A DNA stretch of 54,918 nt from Clostridia bacterium (GTDB lineage Bacteria > Bacillota > Clostridia > Christensenellales > Borkfalkiaceae). The position numbers and the translations under genes are program-made. The DNA lies in assembly GCA_900770945.1 (NCBI GenBank), contig CAAGME010000005.1:1-54918 (forward strand). Reading direction: 5' to 3'. The notes under the pieces were generated by a model, which worked only from the letters and a program-made list of their open reading frames with translations, did not search any database and had not been told where the DNA came from. Positions 28,201 to 36,047 of the stretch are shown in pieces (the first letter of the stretch is position 1; each line of letters begins with the position of its first letter).

Positions 28201-29174
28201 CGAAGGATGGTTACAATGTTAAAACTACTTTTTATGCTTCGGGAAGATACCGTCTCGTGTATTCTTATCAGCTGACAAATCTTGGTGGAGAAATTGTTTA
28301 TTTCCAATTTGTCCAGAATTTCGAGGTTTTAAGCGACAAAGCCGAAGTACGCATTACTTATGTCACCGACGACGAGCATTTGTTTGCCGACGGCACGACT
28401 TCTAAAACAATTTCCTATGTTTTAGGCGATGAAATGGTAACGCTCAAACAACTGGATAACTTTTTGCCGACTGATGCACGTTTGTTCGGGTGGCTTACGG
28501 ATCGTCGTCAACGCCCGGCTGCGGCAACTCTCGGTGGAGAAAACTTTACCGGTTACGAAACATTCAATACGACTAATGTGTATCTTTACGCACTTTGGGA
28601 CGACGGTATTCGTATAACTACTAATGTAAACGGAGAACAAACCACTTATGATAATGTTTACTACCGTGCGACCGAAACGAACAAAGACACAGGCGAAGAG
28701 AAAGGCTCATACTGTATAGATTTGTCTGTCTTTACGCCTACGCCTCCAAAGGACGGTGATGTAAGCAGTTATTACTTCTTGGGCTGGACGGGTGGATTTA
28801 TCGGCACGGCTATCCGTAATGACAAAGTGTATATAAGTGGAGCGGATATTACCGAAGAAGATTTAATCATCAGTCCGGTTTATAAGAGATATGTCCGCAT
28901 AATGTTTACTCCACCTGAAAAATATGTGAGCGGTTCGTATGTGTTTGCTTCGGCGTCTGTTCTTGAAGGCGAAAAGATATCTAACCCCGGCTACTATCTC
29001 CGCGTAAGAGGTACAGACGGTTATACGTTTAAGGGTTGGGGTGTAATTGTAGATGAAAAGGCGACTATAATAGATTTAACTAAACCTATCGACGCGACTT
29101 TTGCTGATAAAAACTCTTATACGCTAACTCTTGTCGCGGTGTTCGTTGGCAGCGAGGGGAATGAAGTATGGTAA
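25272..29174 (+). CDS. Very large lipoprotein with InlB-type repeats, possible NEAT-like segment
   Basis: About 1300 residues from ATG 25272 (CGGAG seven bases upstream); an open frame extends further up but would put 32 polar residues before the signal peptide. Lipobox LSLVGC. An InlB B-type repeat lies near residues 40-120 (VGYVFAGWYMDSSF ... LYAKWTKEE); repeat-like ends recur near 1080-1150 (LYALWDDG) and 1200-1290 (YFLGWTGGF, YTFKGWGVIVDE). Around residues 270-310 the run DGWYLAKSYYRSED and LQVKNGRYSL resembles the first strands of NEAT haem-binding domains, but I rate this weakly. It overlaps the next gene by seven bases, so the two are co-expressed. Confidence 0.7.
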   Translation: MKKTIGLFLSVLLIMLTGLSLVGCATKAEDPKDAIRNQYGNKEFTISFNTGGLETPIEDVIYTANKMPTLPSPSRVGYVFAGWYMDSSFSVPYVDGILYLYMKDVTLYAKWTKEELSASGVYDLEISSMILEDTIFKGIKTDEVGGYKDFADCIIYDEVCIENSDGHKYIKIPYDTGIVENMTEMESLPALKVMDSSLNSSAYIDETKTIANYADTRKTIFVNIDEWDIETPLYLDIKTTNYDNEKLSSDERAQTITTYTAKIEITRFIGFSKPYADYTQPLEDGWYLAKSYYRSEDNTPNMGSGFNPVYSYLQVKNGRYSLIKQFTPYLGMLGASNTLLSPVTANYYKRLVSFAPVQLYYDMDASAFGDATIESDYYPATYNGTSYGEYVAEFHADTGKYYSIYDFGTDLTQEKMIMGGITGYMEAASSMGAANQILSIDYKHLVKLSEDEVRADYVPLTETTQSAYAYSEKMQYYPGDKSDLTEHNLTYNAVKQYGMGTHLIDFFFSAQQMPSAYTDRKVHSSRITITPDKETAATIVSEARYSVAHFNVDALVCDYDEARDGSLYADSLTLQALSSNAMRENLKIKTGKSFSDGDKVSLESVFNEKVTSSVDFSSVSYVAYALKDGVIDYQNKVSLPASFTYGEKYRNIAVAFTATADGGQIKTIVYLTDYEAPTIKRVSNYDSDKVYTVGDVVLFPDIRYVWGGTENNFIDNYFANDDGLTGINIVRVAKFAVKSGIYTPTFFECVVTPQTSTALTEKDTRLLYELQNAYGERYYYEIVYSSESARRFMITDGDGNILDEGDVTYDKDGLRVPLNSSYSFYNPDYAATVKAINKTFSLSVGGVEKDLPLVSYTLYTDKIMQTEVPADNISAVLPLFEEAMQNSTYFYLGLNYKNGEDEITRKFLFNVSFGGKKDATVMNYDAYFINRQYVAPCSDIYSSTGVSLGSASSFSMFAYRGDELMNNIMSARYVSCAKDGYNVKTTFYASGRYRLVYSYQLTNLGGEIVYFQFVQNFEVLSDKAEVRITYVTDDEHLFADGTTSKTISYVLGDEMVTLKQLDNFLPTDARLFGWLTDRRQRPAAATLGGENFTGYETFNTTNVYLYALWDDGIRITTNVNGEQTTYDNVYYRATETNKDTGEEKGSYCIDLSVFTPTPPKDGDVSSYYFLGWTGGFIGTAIRNDKVYISGADITEEDLIISPVYKRYVRIMFTPPEKYVSGSYVFASASVLEGEKISNPGYYLRVRGTDGYTFKGWGVIVDEKATIIDLTKPIDATFADKNSYTLTLVAVFVGSEGNEVW

Positions 29175-30418
29175 AATTCAAAAAAATCTTTGCTGCAGTG
29201 GTAGCGGTCTTTGCACTTATCCTTTGCGGATTGTTTCAATCGGCTTCTATTGCTTATGCAGCAAGCGAGCAGGTGATAAGCGGCGGTGACGGAACGTATA
29301 CCGTTCCCGTAAACCTTGATTTGAAGATGGGTGCGGATAATTTTACAAATCCCGTTACCGTGGAGAAACTTGGCGGTAAGTATTATATGACATTCGGGTT
29401 CAGTTCGTCGATAGGCTATCTGAACCTGAACCTTGACGGAAAGGAAGTCGGTAAAACAAGCGAAAAGAAAGACGGTTGGACGTATTATACCTATACGCTT
29501 TCCGAAAATAATCTGAAAAGCAAACTTTCGTTTTCGGCGTACATAAACGCGATGTCGCGTGAAATGAGTTTTTCCGCAACGTTGAATCTCTCGTCGTCTG
29601 ATAAAACTTCCGATACCGTTCGTGATTTAGGCGAACGCCCCGCGGAATTCGTTCCCGTTATATCGACGAAAGCGGCGGCTGAATATTCTTTGAAAGTCGG
29701 CACGGTTTTCCCGATTCCCGAAGCGACGGCAAAACTTGGTAACGAGGATAGCCCTGTTGTGATTACGGCTGTTTTTGGAAATGATTCCGTAGATGTTTCG
29801 GGCGGAAAACTTACGCTCGGTAACGTCGGTGAGTATAAAATAATCTACAAGGCAACGAACTCACAGTATAAAACTTCTCTCGGTAACGATTCGTTTTCGG
29901 AGTACGTTGTAACCGTTCACTCTATCACGGGTGAGAACGACATTGTTAAATTCAGAGATGCAAATAATGTGTTGCCTGAAAAAGCAGGAATTATTGCGGG
30001 AAAGGTTACTGACGGATCGGACGTATACGAAAAAGCGGCTTCCGCAATGAAAAAGATTGCCGATAATTTTGAGGTTTATTCTGCTGAATTTTTGAGTGAA
30101 GACGGCGAAGTTATAACCTTGAGCGGTAAAGTTGAACTGTTGTTCCGTGCAGACGATTATTTTGATCGCACGAAAGCCGAAGTTTACTATATGGACGACA
30201 ACGGCAGTCTGACAAAACTTTCCGCGAGCGGATACGGAAGATATGTTGCTACCGAAACAGACAAAACGGGAACATTTGTTGTATGTGTTCCGGGCGTAGT
30301 ATTCCATATGCCGATGTGGGGATATCTGCTAATTATAGTTGGAGCGGTAGTTATCGTTGGTGGCGGAGGAGTTGCTATTTTACTGATAGCAAAGCGTAAG
30401 AAACAAAAACAGAAATAA
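29168..30418 (+). CDS. NEAT-like domain surface protein with C-terminal anchor
   Basis: 416 residues. Signal peptide with probable cleavage after SIAYA (about residue 31). Residues about 38-142 match the NEAT layout: DGTYTVPVNL, then MGADNFTNPVTVEKLGGKYYMTF, and a last strand YINAMSREMSFSATLNL. NEAT domains bind haem in Gram-positive iron uptake; their usual YxxxY ligand motif is here best aligned with Met129-x3-Met133. A beta-rich middle (about 165-250), a further domain, one transmembrane helix (YLLIIVGAVVIVGGGG) and the basic tail KRKKQKQK follow; there is no LPxTG signal. It starts inside the stop region of the giant lipoprotein. The family call rests on eye alignment. Confidence 0.6.
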   Translation: MVKFKKIFAAVVAVFALILCGLFQSASIAYAASEQVISGGDGTYTVPVNLDLKMGADNFTNPVTVEKLGGKYYMTFGFSSSIGYLNLNLDGKEVGKTSEKKDGWTYYTYTLSENNLKSKLSFSAYINAMSREMSFSATLNLSSSDKTSDTVRDLGERPAEFVPVISTKAAAEYSLKVGTVFPIPEATAKLGNEDSPVVITAVFGNDSVDVSGGKLTLGNVGEYKIIYKATNSQYKTSLGNDSFSEYVVTVHSITGENDIVKFRDANNVLPEKAGIIAGKVTDGSDVYEKAASAMKKIADNFEVYSAEFLSEDGEVITLSGKVELLFRADDYFDRTKAEVYYMDDNGSLTKLSASGYGRYVATETDKTGTFVVCVPGVVFHMPMWGYLLIIVGAVVIVGGGGVAILLIAKRKKQKQK

Positions 30419-30521
30419 TATTGAAATAAGACCAATCACAAATACGGTAATGCGGGCAGTGATTAGGTGATAATTTATACTACGAAAAAAATAACCGCAT
30501 AGTTAATAATAGGAGTTAAAT

Positions 30522-31133
30522 ATGAGCTTTTTTGAAAACACACGAAAACCCCAAGGTTTCGGCGGAAAAATAATGGTTAAAATGATGAACAGCGGTCATA
30601 GTAAGTTGGCAAAGTGGGGCTTTACTAAAATTTACGCAAAGTCGAACGCCAAAGTATTGGATATCGGTTGTGGAGGTGGGGCAAATATTGCCAACTGGCT
30701 AGCAAAATGTACAAACGGACACGTGTCAGGGATAGACTATTCTAAGGTCAGCGTGGTAGAATCGGAAAAACTAAACGCTATCGCAATCAAGCAAGGCAAG
30801 TGTGATATTGTTTATGGCGACGTATCGTCTATGCCGTTTGACAACGAGGCTTTTGATTATGTTTCTGCTTTTGAGACGGTATATTTTTGGACAGACCTCA
30901 AAAAATGCTTTGCCGAAGTAAATCGTGTTATGAAAAGCGGTGGTACGTTCCTTATTTGCAACGAGAGTGACGGAACAAATCCCAAGGACGAAAAATGGGC
31001 AAAAAAAATAGGCGGAATGAAAATCTACAACGAAATGCAACTTCGCACAATGCTAGAAAAAGTTGGATTTTGTGACATTAAGACTTTTGTAGATGCTAAA
31101 AAACACTGGCTGTGCATTGTTGCGAATAAATAA
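30522..31133 (+). CDS. Class I SAM-dependent methyltransferase (Methyltransf_11 type)
   Basis: 203 residues, ribosome site TAGGAG before ATG. SAM motif I is VLDIGCGGGANIA, followed by SGIDYSKVSV (ribose-binding acid), YGDVSSMPFDNEAFDYV (motif II region) and the VNRVMKSGGTFLI motif of the small-molecule and ubiquinone-type methyltransferases. No substrate can be inferred: it stands as a single gene between the haem-type surface genes and a gene fragment. Confidence 0.8.
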   Translation: MSFFENTRKPQGFGGKIMVKMMNSGHSKLAKWGFTKIYAKSNAKVLDIGCGGGANIANWLAKCTNGHVSGIDYSKVSVVESEKLNAIAIKQGKCDIVYGDVSSMPFDNEAFDYVSAFETVYFWTDLKKCFAEVNRVMKSGGTFLICNESDGTNPKDEKWAKKIGGMKIYNEMQLRTMLEKVGFCDIKTFVDAKKHWLCIVANK

Positions 31134-31195
31134 GTGGCAGGTTGTTTTATAGGAGAAATATATAAACCATAAAATAATGTAAAAACTGCGCGAGA

Positions 31196-31552
31196 GTGCG
31201 AAAGCAAATACGGAAAGCGACTTTGCGTTTTCGTATGTTCAGAAATTTTCTGGATAATTCGTTGGATCTTATTGAACTGGAAGAAGCATATAAGCGTATT
31301 TGTCGCAAAAAGTTTTCGTTTCGGGATAAATTCGGCAACGATTATACCCTTGCCGTCGTTAATGTGAAATTCAATTTTATATATAAGACCGAAAACGGTA
31401 AAACCGTAAAAATCAGACAATTGCGCGAATATTTCTATGAAAACGGCTTTCATATAGACGGTATTCATTATGTCAGATATAAACGCAGTGCGGGAAGTTC
31501 GCGCGAAGGGAAATGTCTGTTTATAGACGAAAGGCTGTATACTATCGAGTAG
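31196..31552 (+). pseudogene. Probable N-terminal fragment of a larger conserved protein
   Basis: Open for 118 residues from a GTG, or 105 residues from ATG 31235; neither start has a good ribosome site. The end HYVRYKRSAGSSREGKCLFIDERLY looks like the opening motif of a longer protein that is cut off by TAG. The R/K-S-x-G-x-x-R-x-G-x-x-x-F-I pattern reminds me of the N-terminal segment of eukaryote-type RNA-dependent RNA polymerase relatives, but I cannot confirm that. It borders the leftward conjugative-element operon, so truncation by that insertion is plausible. Confidence 0.4.
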
Positions 31553-31587
31553 TGAGTTCTGCACATTGTCTTAGGTATCAGTAGAAT

Positions 31588-31620
31588 AAGGTCAAGGTAG
31601 AATAAAACCTTGACCTTTTA
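31588..31620 (+). terminator. Intrinsic terminator
   Basis: AAGGTCAAGG (31588-31597) pairs with CCTTGACCTT (31608-31617), a perfect 10-bp stem followed by T residues. Confidence 0.8.
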
Positions 31621-31632
31621 TTTTGCATAAAG

Positions 31633-31654
31633 AAGGGAGTTTTTAGACTCCCTT
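31633..31654 (-). terminator. Terminator of the leftward conjugative-element operon
   Basis: AAGGGAGT (31633-31640) pairs with ACTCCCTT (31647-31654). On the minus strand it follows the last gene of the operon by 16 bases; the following T-run is short. Confidence 0.6.
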
Positions 31655-31670
31655 TGAGATAATTATTGAA

Positions 31671-31961
31671 TTAGTTTTTGCAAATGTAGTATTTATCGTT
31701 CAATGTAACTCTTGTGCCGACAATATCTGGTTTACCAGTAGCGTAGGCACGGAGAATATATTTGTCTGACGGTTCGACTAAAAGCGGAATATTGCCTTCG
31801 GTAAATTGTGAATCGTCCGACACTTCGAGGATTTTGAAACCTTTCTTTATAAGGTCGGCAGAAAATTGCCATTTCTTTTCAAAAAGTCCGAAAGAATCCA
31901 TAATGATAGAAATGTCTTTTTCGGGGTGATAGGCGGTAATGCGGTAGTAATTGTTTTCCAT
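31671..31961 (-). CDS. Small protein of unknown function in the conjugative-element operon
   Basis: 96 residues, start ATG with AAAGGAGATTTTAACT in front. I do not recognise the family. The protein is soluble, with no cysteine pairs except one near the end (YYICKN). It reads like a small mixed alpha/beta fold (YYRITAYHPEKDISIIMD). Last gene of the leftward operon, 20 bases after the PcfJ gene. Confidence 0.65.
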   Translation of the reverse strand: MENNYYRITAYHPEKDISIIMDSFGLFEKKWQFSADLIKKGFKILEVSDDSQFTEGNIPLLVEPSDKYILRAYATGKPDIVGTRVTLNDKYYICKN

Positions 31962-31981
31962 AGTTAAAATCTCCTTTGCGG

Positions 31982-33298
31982 TTATGCCGCTATTTGTTTA
32001 AGTTTTCTGTTTGCATAAGGCAGCCATTTCTTATTTACGAATTGCATTATGCTTTCGTTCGGTTTGCTGTCGTGGTCGCCGTAACATTGAAGAACTTTCT
32101 TGTCTTTCAAAGAGTATTCTACCGTTACAAGCGGTTTTTCGGGTTCGTCTTTCATTCGGATAAAGAAAATAAGCGATTCTTCGCGAGCAAACTTTTGGTC
32201 GTAACCCATACGTCCCACGCAATGATGAAGCAACTCGCCTTCGCGCGTTAAATCGGATGGCTTTTGCGCGATAATAGCTATATAGACCGACTTCTTATCG
32301 TATTCAAGCCCCAAATACTTGCTTGCTACGGCGGCGAATTTGTCGTAAAACTCTTTGCGGTTCTGCTCGTCTTTTAATGCTTTTGCGGAGCGATATTCGT
32401 CTATGCGTATATCGTGCCAACGTTTGAAGTTGTGGGGATAGCGGTTCTTTTCTTCGTCCATATCTAAGCCGAGATATTGGCAAGCGTCGAGATAATCTCT
32501 ATATGAATAAAAATTTGTGTTTTGCCTTTCGATATAGTCTAAAAACTTGCCGACCTCGTTTTTCACAAGTGCTTTTACATTATCCATTCGGTCGGCGTGA
32601 TCGAATTTTATCTTACGTTTAGCAAAATTGTTGATTTCTCGTATCGGTTTGTCGGTCTTGTAAGCTTTCATGATAGAAGAAACGTAGTAGTCGGATAGAA
32701 CAATATCTTGCCTGTTCTTTGCAAGCCACTTGCGAAACTTTTTATCTTTACCGCATAGCCGTAAAATTTGCGTTGACATAGCGATTTTATGTAATCCGAG
32801 TTTAGTCAGATATTCGATTTGCGGAAATTTCTCATAAAGTCGCAAGTATTTGAATACATGTATGCCCGTGTATCTGTCAACGGCGCTGTATTTGTATTCG
32901 GGAAAGTGTTGTAAGATATAATCACGGTTGACTATCGGTGCGTAAGGATCGAACATATTGTCGGAAGCCCAACCCCAACCATTGCTTTCATACCAATCGG
33001 GGTATTTTGAAAGCCCTTGATCGTGCCAACCGACAGTATATCCTGCAATATATGTAAATTGTATGTCTTTACCGAAACATCTATCCGAATGAACGCCGTG
33101 AACGACAACGGGCTTACAATACCATTGTTTTTTATATTCTCGAACGGCTACCGTAACTTTGACAAGTTCGCCGTCGTTTTTCGTAAAGTAAGCATAAAAG
33201 CGAGTTCGGCCGAACGGTGCGGTTTTTAATTGATCGTCGTAAAGTTTAATCTTTTTCTGTATGTATTTCGGAATGGGTTTTATCTTTTCGATTTTCAT
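31982..33298 (-). CDS. PcfJ-like protein
   Basis: 438 residues. The C-terminal part shows the PcfJ domain: LTREGELLHHCVGRMGYDQKFA, then SLIFFIRMKDEPEKPLVTVEY, then VLQCYGDHDSKP and a final FVNKKWLPYANRKL. PcfJ is encoded on enterococcal conjugative plasmids such as pCF10 and on many integrative conjugative elements; its biochemical role is not established. The N-terminal 250 residues are helical and unassigned. It starts two bases after the PcfK-like gene, as pcfK-pcfJ pairs usually do. Confidence 0.8.
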   Translation of the reverse strand: MKIEKIKPIPKYIQKKIKLYDDQLKTAPFGRTRFYAYFTKNDGELVKVTVAVREYKKQWYCKPVVVHGVHSDRCFGKDIQFTYIAGYTVGWHDQGLSKYPDWYESNGWGWASDNMFDPYAPIVNRDYILQHFPEYKYSAVDRYTGIHVFKYLRLYEKFPQIEYLTKLGLHKIAMSTQILRLCGKDKKFRKWLAKNRQDIVLSDYYVSSIMKAYKTDKPIREINNFAKRKIKFDHADRMDNVKALVKNEVGKFLDYIERQNTNFYSYRDYLDACQYLGLDMDEEKNRYPHNFKRWHDIRIDEYRSAKALKDEQNRKEFYDKFAAVASKYLGLEYDKKSVYIAIIAQKPSDLTREGELLHHCVGRMGYDQKFAREESLIFFIRMKDEPEKPLVTVEYSLKDKKVLQCYGDHDSKPNESIMQFVNKKWLPYANRKLKQIAA

Positions 33299-33300
33299 TT

Positions 33301-34341
33301 TTATCTCACCTCAACTTTGTTTCCAAACAAGGCGAATATCTCATTCGGAATAGATTGTTTTGTTACTGTTTCGGGCTCGTCAATGCCTTGCGGTTCGTAT
33401 ATATCACCGTCAAATTCACGCAAATCTTCTTCGGACAATATTTCGCCCGTATCTTCGTCTATAAGCCGATTATCGATATGTAACAGGCTTGGAATAAACT
33501 GTGTTTCGCGTTCGTTTTCGATGATATAAAGGTCGTGTTTTCTCACGATTTTAGCGAAGTAATTTTCGGCAGCGTGGTAAGGGAAACCAATCATCGGAAC
33601 ACGTTCTTTCAAACCAACGTCACGGCTTGTAATAGTGAGTTCCATTTCATTCCCGAGCATTACAGCGTTATCGCCTAAAACTTCATAGAAATCGCCTAAG
33701 CGATAAGCCACGATTGAAGTAGGGTGTTCCGACTGGTATGCGATATATTTTTGATATATAGGATTACCTTTTGATTGTTCGATAGGGTGGATCGCCGTTT
33801 GGTTTTGTTCTTCTTCGGCAACCTGTCGTAGGACGTCAAGTTTTTCTTCTTCGGTAAATTCTTCATCATCTGTGTCTGTTTCGGTAGTTAAAGTATCCGT
33901 TTTGGTATCTTTAACTTCGGTATCGTCGATTTTATCGAAAATAGAAAACTGTAAATTCTGCGGTTTCTGCGGTTGCGGTTTTACCGTTGCAGGTTTTGGT
34001 GTAGCGACCTTTTTCGGCGCGGGTTTATATTCTTCGCCGTCTATGGTGTAAAGCGTGCCTTCGATCGAATCTTCTTCAAAATAGTGGATAGCCCAGCCGT
34101 ACACTGTAACGTCGTCAATGCAAGCGGAATTTGCTCCTTTTTCGGCAAGTTTTCTCGCTTCTTCGCAAGCATATTTCATAAAGCCGGAAAGCGTCTTTTT
34201 GTTTAATAAAGGGTGTCCGTCTTTTTCAAACGGTGTGCCGTTATTTATCTTGTCGGCAAGGGTTTCGCTCGCATTGTTCTGTAAATAGGTGAGTATAAGT
34301 TCTTCTTGCTTGTTTTGTGGGGTAAGGTTTAACTTAATCAT
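33301..34341 (-). CDS. PcfK-like protein fused to a MutS N-terminal (mismatch-recognition) domain
   Basis: 346 residues. Residues about 1-105 match PcfK-like proteins (ETLADKINNGTPFEKDG, TLSGFMKYACEEARKLAEKG, VYGWAIHYFEED). A proline-rich then acidic linker runs to about 190. Residues about 192-300 match MutS domain I, including GDFYEVLGDNAV with the Phe-x-Glu of mismatch contact at 217-220 and IGFPYHAAENYFAKIV. The clamp and ATPase domains of MutS are absent, so it cannot act as a full repair protein. It overlaps the neighbouring 70-residue gene by eight bases. Its role in transfer or DNA handling is unknown. Confidence 0.75.
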   Translation of the reverse strand: MIKLNLTPQNKQEELILTYLQNNASETLADKINNGTPFEKDGHPLLNKKTLSGFMKYACEEARKLAEKGANSACIDDVTVYGWAIHYFEEDSIEGTLYTIDGEEYKPAPKKVATPKPATVKPQPQKPQNLQFSIFDKIDDTEVKDTKTDTLTTETDTDDEEFTEEEKLDVLRQVAEEEQNQTAIHPIEQSKGNPIYQKYIAYQSEHPTSIVAYRLGDFYEVLGDNAVMLGNEMELTITSRDVGLKERVPMIGFPYHAAENYFAKIVRKHDLYIIENERETQFIPSLLHIDNRLIDEDTGEILSEEDLREFDGDIYEPQGIDEPETVTKQSIPNEIFALFGNKVEVR

Positions 34342-34546
34342 CGTTTTTACACTCCTTTTCGAGTATTTCTAATATTTGTTTTTCTTCGTGTCCGACCGAG
34401 CAAAGCCAGATAATCGTTGCCAATGTTTCAAGGCTCGCTCCTTGTCGGTTTTTCTCAAACATTTTTTCGTATTGCGTGCAATCGCCGCTTGTAAACCATT
34501 GATATTTGTTGCAAAGGCGATATAAGGTTTCTGTTGAAATCTTCAT
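34334..34546 (-). CDS. Small helical protein of unknown function
   Basis: 70 residues, beginning MKISTETLYRLCNKYQWFTSGD. It looks helical, soluble and acidic at the end (ECKNDD). Such a small gene next to pcfK is common on conjugative elements; I do not know its function. Its stop overlaps the PcfK-like start. Confidence 0.65.
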   Translation of the reverse strand: MKISTETLYRLCNKYQWFTSGDCTQYEKMFEKNRQGASLETLATIIWLCSVGHEEKQILEILEKECKNDD

Positions 34547-34555
34547 TTTCCACCC

Positions 34556-34930
34556 CTAAAACGGTAAATCCATGAGTAACTCGGCAGTTGTAATTTCTAA
34601 TTCTTCAAGAGTCGTATAATTGTTGAACCCGCCTCGATAATCCGTTTCGTTTTTTGCCGTGCGGATAAGTATGTGGTTATACCATTCGTTAGAAAAGTAG
34701 CGGACGTCGGAAATAGATATATAAACGCATTTGTTTTCCGCACTCTTTATGAAAGCAGAAAAGCAGTAGTGGTTTTTACCGACGTTTACAAGTTGCCAAT
34801 GGTTTTGTTTGCATATAGAACGAAGGTAATTGAGATATTTGGTCTGAAACGATTTGTAATCATCGCCTGTGTAACAACCCGAAGAAAATTCATAACCTAC
34901 GTATTTTTTCAAGTCTTTGATGTTAGCCAT
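34556..34930 (-). CDS. Conjugative-element protein of unknown function
   Basis: 124 residues, start MANIKDLKKYVGYEF with GGAGATAATC before ATG. Mixed alpha/beta composition with many aromatic residues; no motif I recognise. Part of the leftward operon, 9 bases before the next gene. Confidence 0.65.
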   Translation of the reverse strand: MANIKDLKKYVGYEFSSGCYTGDDYKSFQTKYLNYLRSICKQNHWQLVNVGKNHYCFSAFIKSAENKCVYISISDVRYFSNEWYNHILIRTAKNETDYRGGFNNYTTLEELEITTAELLMDLPF

Positions 34931-34943
34931 AATGATTATCTCC

Positions 34944-35120
34944 TTAAAATAATTTAGAAATTTTGATGTGTTTATACTGCAAGCCGTTATCCCGTCTGAA
35001 TTTGCTTACAGCCTGTTTTAATGTGTAGAACATATAAGATTGCGAAACGTGAGTTTCTTCGTCGTAATAGTCGAAAACGAGCGTGCCGTACTGATTGTGG
35101 TGATAGAAGATGTATCTCAT
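34944..35120 (-). CDS. 58-residue protein of unknown function
   Basis: Starts at ATG (35118-35120) and ends at TAA (34944-34946). It begins MRYIFYHHNQYGTLVFDYYD and ends HIKISKLF. The start overlaps the stop of the upstream gene by four bases and has GGAGAG just ahead, which supports it as real despite its size. No known motif. Confidence 0.6.
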   Translation of the reverse strand: MRYIFYHHNQYGTLVFDYYDEETHVSQSYMFYTLKQAVSKFRRDNGLQYKHIKISKLF

Positions 35121-35302
35121 TTTTCAACTCTCCTGTAAATATCGTCAACATAGAACTGACAAACAAACCAATTAAAAAGGGCGTGACATTTCACACCCTT
35201 ATAATCGACTATGTAATCATTGTTTCCTACTTCTTCTAAGACGGTTATTTCCGCCATTTCGCCGTTAAGCGAGTGAATATGTGCCATTGCTTTATAACTC
35301 AT
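35117..35302 (-). CDS. 61-residue protein of unknown function
   Basis: Begins MSYKAMAHIHSLNGEMAEITVLEEVG and ends DDIYRRVEK; probably a small beta-barrel-like fold. GGAGGTAGACTC precedes the start. It overlaps both neighbours by a few bases, so it is translated within the same operon. Function unknown. Confidence 0.6.
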   Translation of the reverse strand: MSYKAMAHIHSLNGEMAEITVLEEVGNNDYIVDYKGVKCHALFNWFVCQFYVDDIYRRVEK

Positions 35303-35609
35303 TTGAGTCTACCTCCAAAATACGTAATTCAAGGAACTCGTGCAAATACCAGTCAAGTTTGCAAGAGAGATTCCACCAAAGTTCGTGTTCTTCGCCGTCG
35401 GTAAAAGCTTCGTTGCAATCCAATTCATAGTTCTTTTGCAATTTATCGTTTTCAAAAGCGTTTCCAGCCCAACTTATTTCAGTGTTCTTTTCGTTTTTAA
35501 TAATCTCATTAAAGCGTTCAACGGCTTTTTCATAAGTGGAAAAGGCTTGCGTATCTACGCCGTCGCAATCATCTGTGCAATATTGAAATAAAACAAGATA
35601 AATTTTCAT
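35292..35609 (-). CDS. Acidic protein of unknown function
   Basis: 105 residues from ATG 35609, chosen because GTGAGGTG lies eight bases upstream; the frame stays open another 65 codons upstream but overlaps the neighbouring gene. Starts MKIYLVLFQYCTDDCDGVDT; strongly acidic. Acidic small proteins are frequent among antirestriction and DNA-mimic cargo of conjugative elements, but nothing specific shows that here. Confidence 0.6.
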   Translation of the reverse strand: MKIYLVLFQYCTDDCDGVDTQAFSTYEKAVERFNEIIKNEKNTEISWAGNAFENDKLQKNYELDCNEAFTDGEEHELWWNLSCKLDWYLHEFLELRILEVDSNEL

Positions 35610-35619
35610 ATTTTTCACC

Positions 35620-36033
35620 TCACGCAACTCTTTTAATTCCGCCGCCGAACGAGCGAATACCGATTGTGCCGAACTCCGAGCAAAAGTCATCGGATTTGTT
35701 CCAGACGTAAGCATAAGCGTAAAACATATTGCCTTGCGGATAAAGCATTTCGTCCCATTCTTCTTCATAGTCGGGTATGTATAGGAAGTCGTAACATTCG
35801 CCAAATTCGGTGTATTCGTGTGTTACGGCATATACAAGAACGTTGTGTTTTTCTTCAAATTCTTTAATTTTAGCCATCAATTCAGGCTCTTGGTAAGCCC
35901 AGAATCCGCCAAAGTTTTCGTAGAAACAAACGCTGTTTTTGTCTTTGAAACCTTTAATATAGGGCTTGTAAATGTCTAATTTGTTCATAAGTTCGATTGC
36001 TTTTTGTTTTTTGTTTTCGATTGTAATATTCAT
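35620..36033 (-). CDS. Conjugative-element protein of unknown function
   Basis: 137 residues, AAGGAG ribosome site. Acidic, rich in Tyr, Phe and Trp (EEEWDEMLYPQGNMFYAYAYVW). Carries Gly-rich end GIRSFGGGIKRVA. I do not know the family. It lies directly after the ArdA gene in the same operon. Confidence 0.65.
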   Translation of the reverse strand: MNITIENKKQKAIELMNKLDIYKPYIKGFKDKNSVCFYENFGGFWAYQEPELMAKIKEFEEKHNVLVYAVTHEYTEFGECYDFLYIPDYEEEWDEMLYPQGNMFYAYAYVWNKSDDFCSEFGTIGIRSFGGGIKRVA

Positions 36034-36047
36034 AGTTTTTTAACTCC

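Noticed and set aside
30418..30480. Terminator after the NEAT-like gene (AATCAC/GTGATT)
   Set aside because: Only six base pairs with a 19-base loop and no T-run, too weak to call.
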